Positions 62,697 to 64,000 of a stretch of 64,000 bases of DNA are shown piece after piece. The number at the start of each line of letters is the position of its first letter. Positions within the stretch are counted from its first letter, which is position 1. The notes under the pieces were generated by a model. The model did not search any database, was not told the DNA's origin, and worked only from the letters and a program-made list of their open reading frames with translations. This stretch comes from Sphingomonas sanxanigenens DSM 19645 = NX02 (GTDB taxonomy: Bacteria; Pseudomonadota; Alphaproteobacteria; Sphingomonadales; Sphingomonadaceae): NCBI RefSeq assembly GCF_000512205.2, contig NZ_CP006644.1, forward strand, positions 4,540,501 to 4,604,500, in the 5' to 3' direction. The position numbers and the translations under genes were made by a program.

Positions 62697-63257
62697 TCAT
62701 GCCGCTCGTGCGGCGGTGCCCTGACTGGGCTGCGTTTGTTCTGCCTCATTCGGACGCAAAAGGAAAGATGAGATCTTCAACGGCACGCGAAATCCGGGGA
62801 AGCACACAAGCACGAACTCGCCCTGCGCTCGCTCGACAACACCGCTCATACCCGCGAACGGGCCCTCGGTCAGCTTCACCGCATCACCCGCGCTGAACAC
62901 GCGACGCTGCTCCTTAGGCAACGCCTTGGCTTCAGCGGTCCGCAGCGGCTCCAACCCAGCGTCCGAGATCACCGGCACGCGGCCCTGATAGCGGAATACC
63001 GAGAAGGCTGGCTGGACCTTCTTAGCCGTCGCTGCCAGCCCGAGCAGGTCGTCGAGATGCCGCGCCCGCGCGAACACGAACGTGGGCAGCATCGGCACCG
63101 CCTTGTCGATCCGCACCCGAGAGCGCGGGATACGGCGCGATATCACCAGCGAGGGCGTCCATGCCTCCATGCCGATTTCGTTGAGCGAGGTCGCCAGCCG
63201 CAGCGTGCTGCCACCAGCTGCGCGCAACACGCACCATCCATTAACGTCTTTCATCAT
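62697..63257 (-). CDS. NusG-like transcription factor of the prophage
   Basis: 186 aa. NGN-like N-terminal domain (NGWCVLRAAGGSTLRLATSL NEIGMEAWTP) and a C-terminal KOW motif (VKLTEGPFAGMSGVVERAQG EF). Placed upstream of the packaging genes, so a late anti-terminator (RfaH/LoaP-like) is a reasonable hypothesis. The start (63257 or 63254) overlaps the preceding stop. Confidence 0.75.
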   Translation of the reverse strand: MMKDVNGWCVLRAAGGSTLRLATSLNEIGMEAWTPSLVISRRIPRSRVRIDKAVPMLPTFVFARARHLDDLLGLAATAKKVQPAFSVFRYQGRVPVISDAGLEPLRTAEAKALPKEQRRVFSAGDAVKLTEGPFAGMSGVVERAQGEFVLVCFPGFRVPLKISSFLLRPNEAEQTQPSQGTAARAA

Positions 63258-63946
63258 CCGAGACTCCCACTCACCTTGGCCTGTTTCTCGTCCCGGGCAG
63301 CCTTCCCGGTGCGATCGGTGAAGCTTCCATCGTCATGGTGCCAGAGCAGGCAGCGCTCGGCCGCGATGCGCTTCCATTGGTCGGGCAGCGCGTTGATCTC
63401 GGCCTGGCAAAGCCTGCCCTCTTCCAGTGCTTCGAGCGCCTCGGCGAAGCGCGCTTCCACCTCGCGGCGTACGATCGCCGTCGCCTGGCCATGCCGCGCG
63501 AAAGCGTCGTCGCCGCGGCTCCAGCGCGCGAGGATGGCGTTGCATTCGACGATCGTCGGGAACCACCTGCATTCGGCCAGCGCGTGCTCGAGCAGGAAGG
63601 AGATAGCCTCGTTCGATCGATGGCCGAGCGACTTGTAATAGGCCGTGGCGAACAGGCTGCCGCTGAGATCGTCCTCGGCCGAACGGCTGGGCAGCGTCGT
63701 CCGCATCACTCGCATGCACTGCTTGAAGTGCCGCTCATCGCAGCGCGTAAGCGCCGGCGGCGGTTCGTCCGCGATGCGGCGGACCATCGCCAGCGTCGTA
63801 TCGTCCAACCTCGCCGGCAGCGTGTCGAGATCCAGATCCTGCAGGCTCGTCGGCAAGGCGAGCGATGTCTGCGTCAAGGGCTCGGATGACGGCATCCCGG
63901 CTGCCACCCGCGCCACCACGGCCTTGAGCGGTCGAACGTTGTCCAT
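63254..63946 (-). CDS. Hypothetical phage protein (230 aa), first late gene in window
   Basis: Acidic helical protein with a conserved-looking middle (CDERHFKQCMRVMRTTLPSR; ISFLLEHALAECRWFPTIVE CNAIL) and a Lys/Gly-rich end. Not recognised; possibly replication or regulatory. Complete in the window (start ATG 63946). The last 54 nt before the window end (63947-64000) may be part of an upstream gene. Confidence 0.6.
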   Translation of the reverse strand: MDNVRPLKAVVARVAAGMPSSEPLTQTSLALPTSLQDLDLDTLPARLDDTTLAMVRRIADEPPPALTRCDERHFKQCMRVMRTTLPSRSAEDDLSGSLFATAYYKSLGHRSNEAISFLLEHALAECRWFPTIVECNAILARWSRGDDAFARHGQATAIVRREVEARFAEALEALEEGRLCQAEINALPDQWKRIAAERCLLWHHDDGSFTDRTGKAARDEKQAKVSGSLG

Positions 63947-64000
63947 TGCGATACCTGCCTTCGTCTTCGGCCCTGCGGCACCAGTTGCGCCATGCCGCCT

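Larger units (their letters stand above)
34150..64000. mobile_element. HK97-type siphophage prophage (left end to window edge)
   Basis: From the tRNA-Pro att fragment through accessory genes (34387-37381, rightward), lysis genes, tail, head, packaging and regulatory genes (all leftward, 37484-63946). The order terminase, protease, HK97 capsid, connectors, long tape measure and fibre is that of a long-tailed siphophage. Structural genes are all intact, so it may be inducible, but integrase, repressor and replication genes are outside the window and the IS110 insertion shows some decay. Confidence 0.9.

Overview
The window reads as the chromosome of a Sphingomonas-like alphaproteobacterium with a large prophage. 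The support for this is the high G+C, the small Sphingomonas-type proteins, a solitary crtZ (carotenoid hydroxylase), a K+-independent-type membrane pyrophosphatase, and the gene order infA-maf-RNase G-yacG-tRNA-Phe. This placement is inferred from gene content; no 16S rRNA gene is present.

Layout of the chromosomal part (1-34 kb). 20-6276 (-): a tightly overlapping seven-gene operon with four glycosyltransferases, an acyl-CoA dehydrogenase-like protein, a PIG-L deacetylase and a methyltransferase, probably making an uncharacterised surface glycan or glycolipid. 6.5-8.2 kb (+): a DUF2383 protein and a PHB-depolymerase-type esterase. 8.3-10.5 kb (-): a beta carbonic anhydrase overlapping a SulP bicarbonate-type transporter. 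10.8-11.9 kb: a lone mreB. 11.9-16.2 kb (-): small hypothetical proteins, a transglutaminase, a single-domain response regulator and a LuxR-type regulator. 16.4-17.6 kb (+): a Crp/Fnr regulator and a GlsB-type membrane protein. 17.8-22.9 kb: an MFS transporter, a flavin/PNPOx protein, an NTF2-like protein, a LysR regulator and an exported alpha/beta hydrolase. 23-27 kb (-): sucC, then etfB-etfA and a JmjC/cupin protein. 27-33.8 kb: a lipoprotein, crtZ, thiL, hppA, infA, maf, an RNase E/G homologue, yacG and tRNA-Phe.

From 34150 to the end of the window lies a HK97-type siphophage prophage. Its left boundary is a 46-nt copy of the 3' part of tRNA-Pro(CGG). That polarity puts the intact tRNA and the integrase beyond the right edge. 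Next to the boundary is an accessory region transcribed rightwards, with two alphaproteobacterial LexA-type boxes, a small DNA-binding-like protein, a structured leader and an IS110-family element. The late genes all run leftwards from 63946 to 37484: unknown protein, NusG-like factor, HNH nuclease, terminases, protease, capsid, portal, connectors, tail tube, a G/GT-like chaperone pair with a likely -1 frameshift, tape measure, tail tip, a tail fibre with an SGNH-hydrolase domain, holin, endolysin and spanins. Many adjacent late genes overlap by 1-8 nt.

Items most worth attention: an Acb2/Tad1-type nucleotide-sponge protein inside the lysis block (38792-39019), the paired LexA boxes at the prophage edge, an exported moron protein (51634-52020) opposing the late operon, the esterase-like tail fibre, a possible IS110 bridge RNA, and the seven-gene glycan operon.
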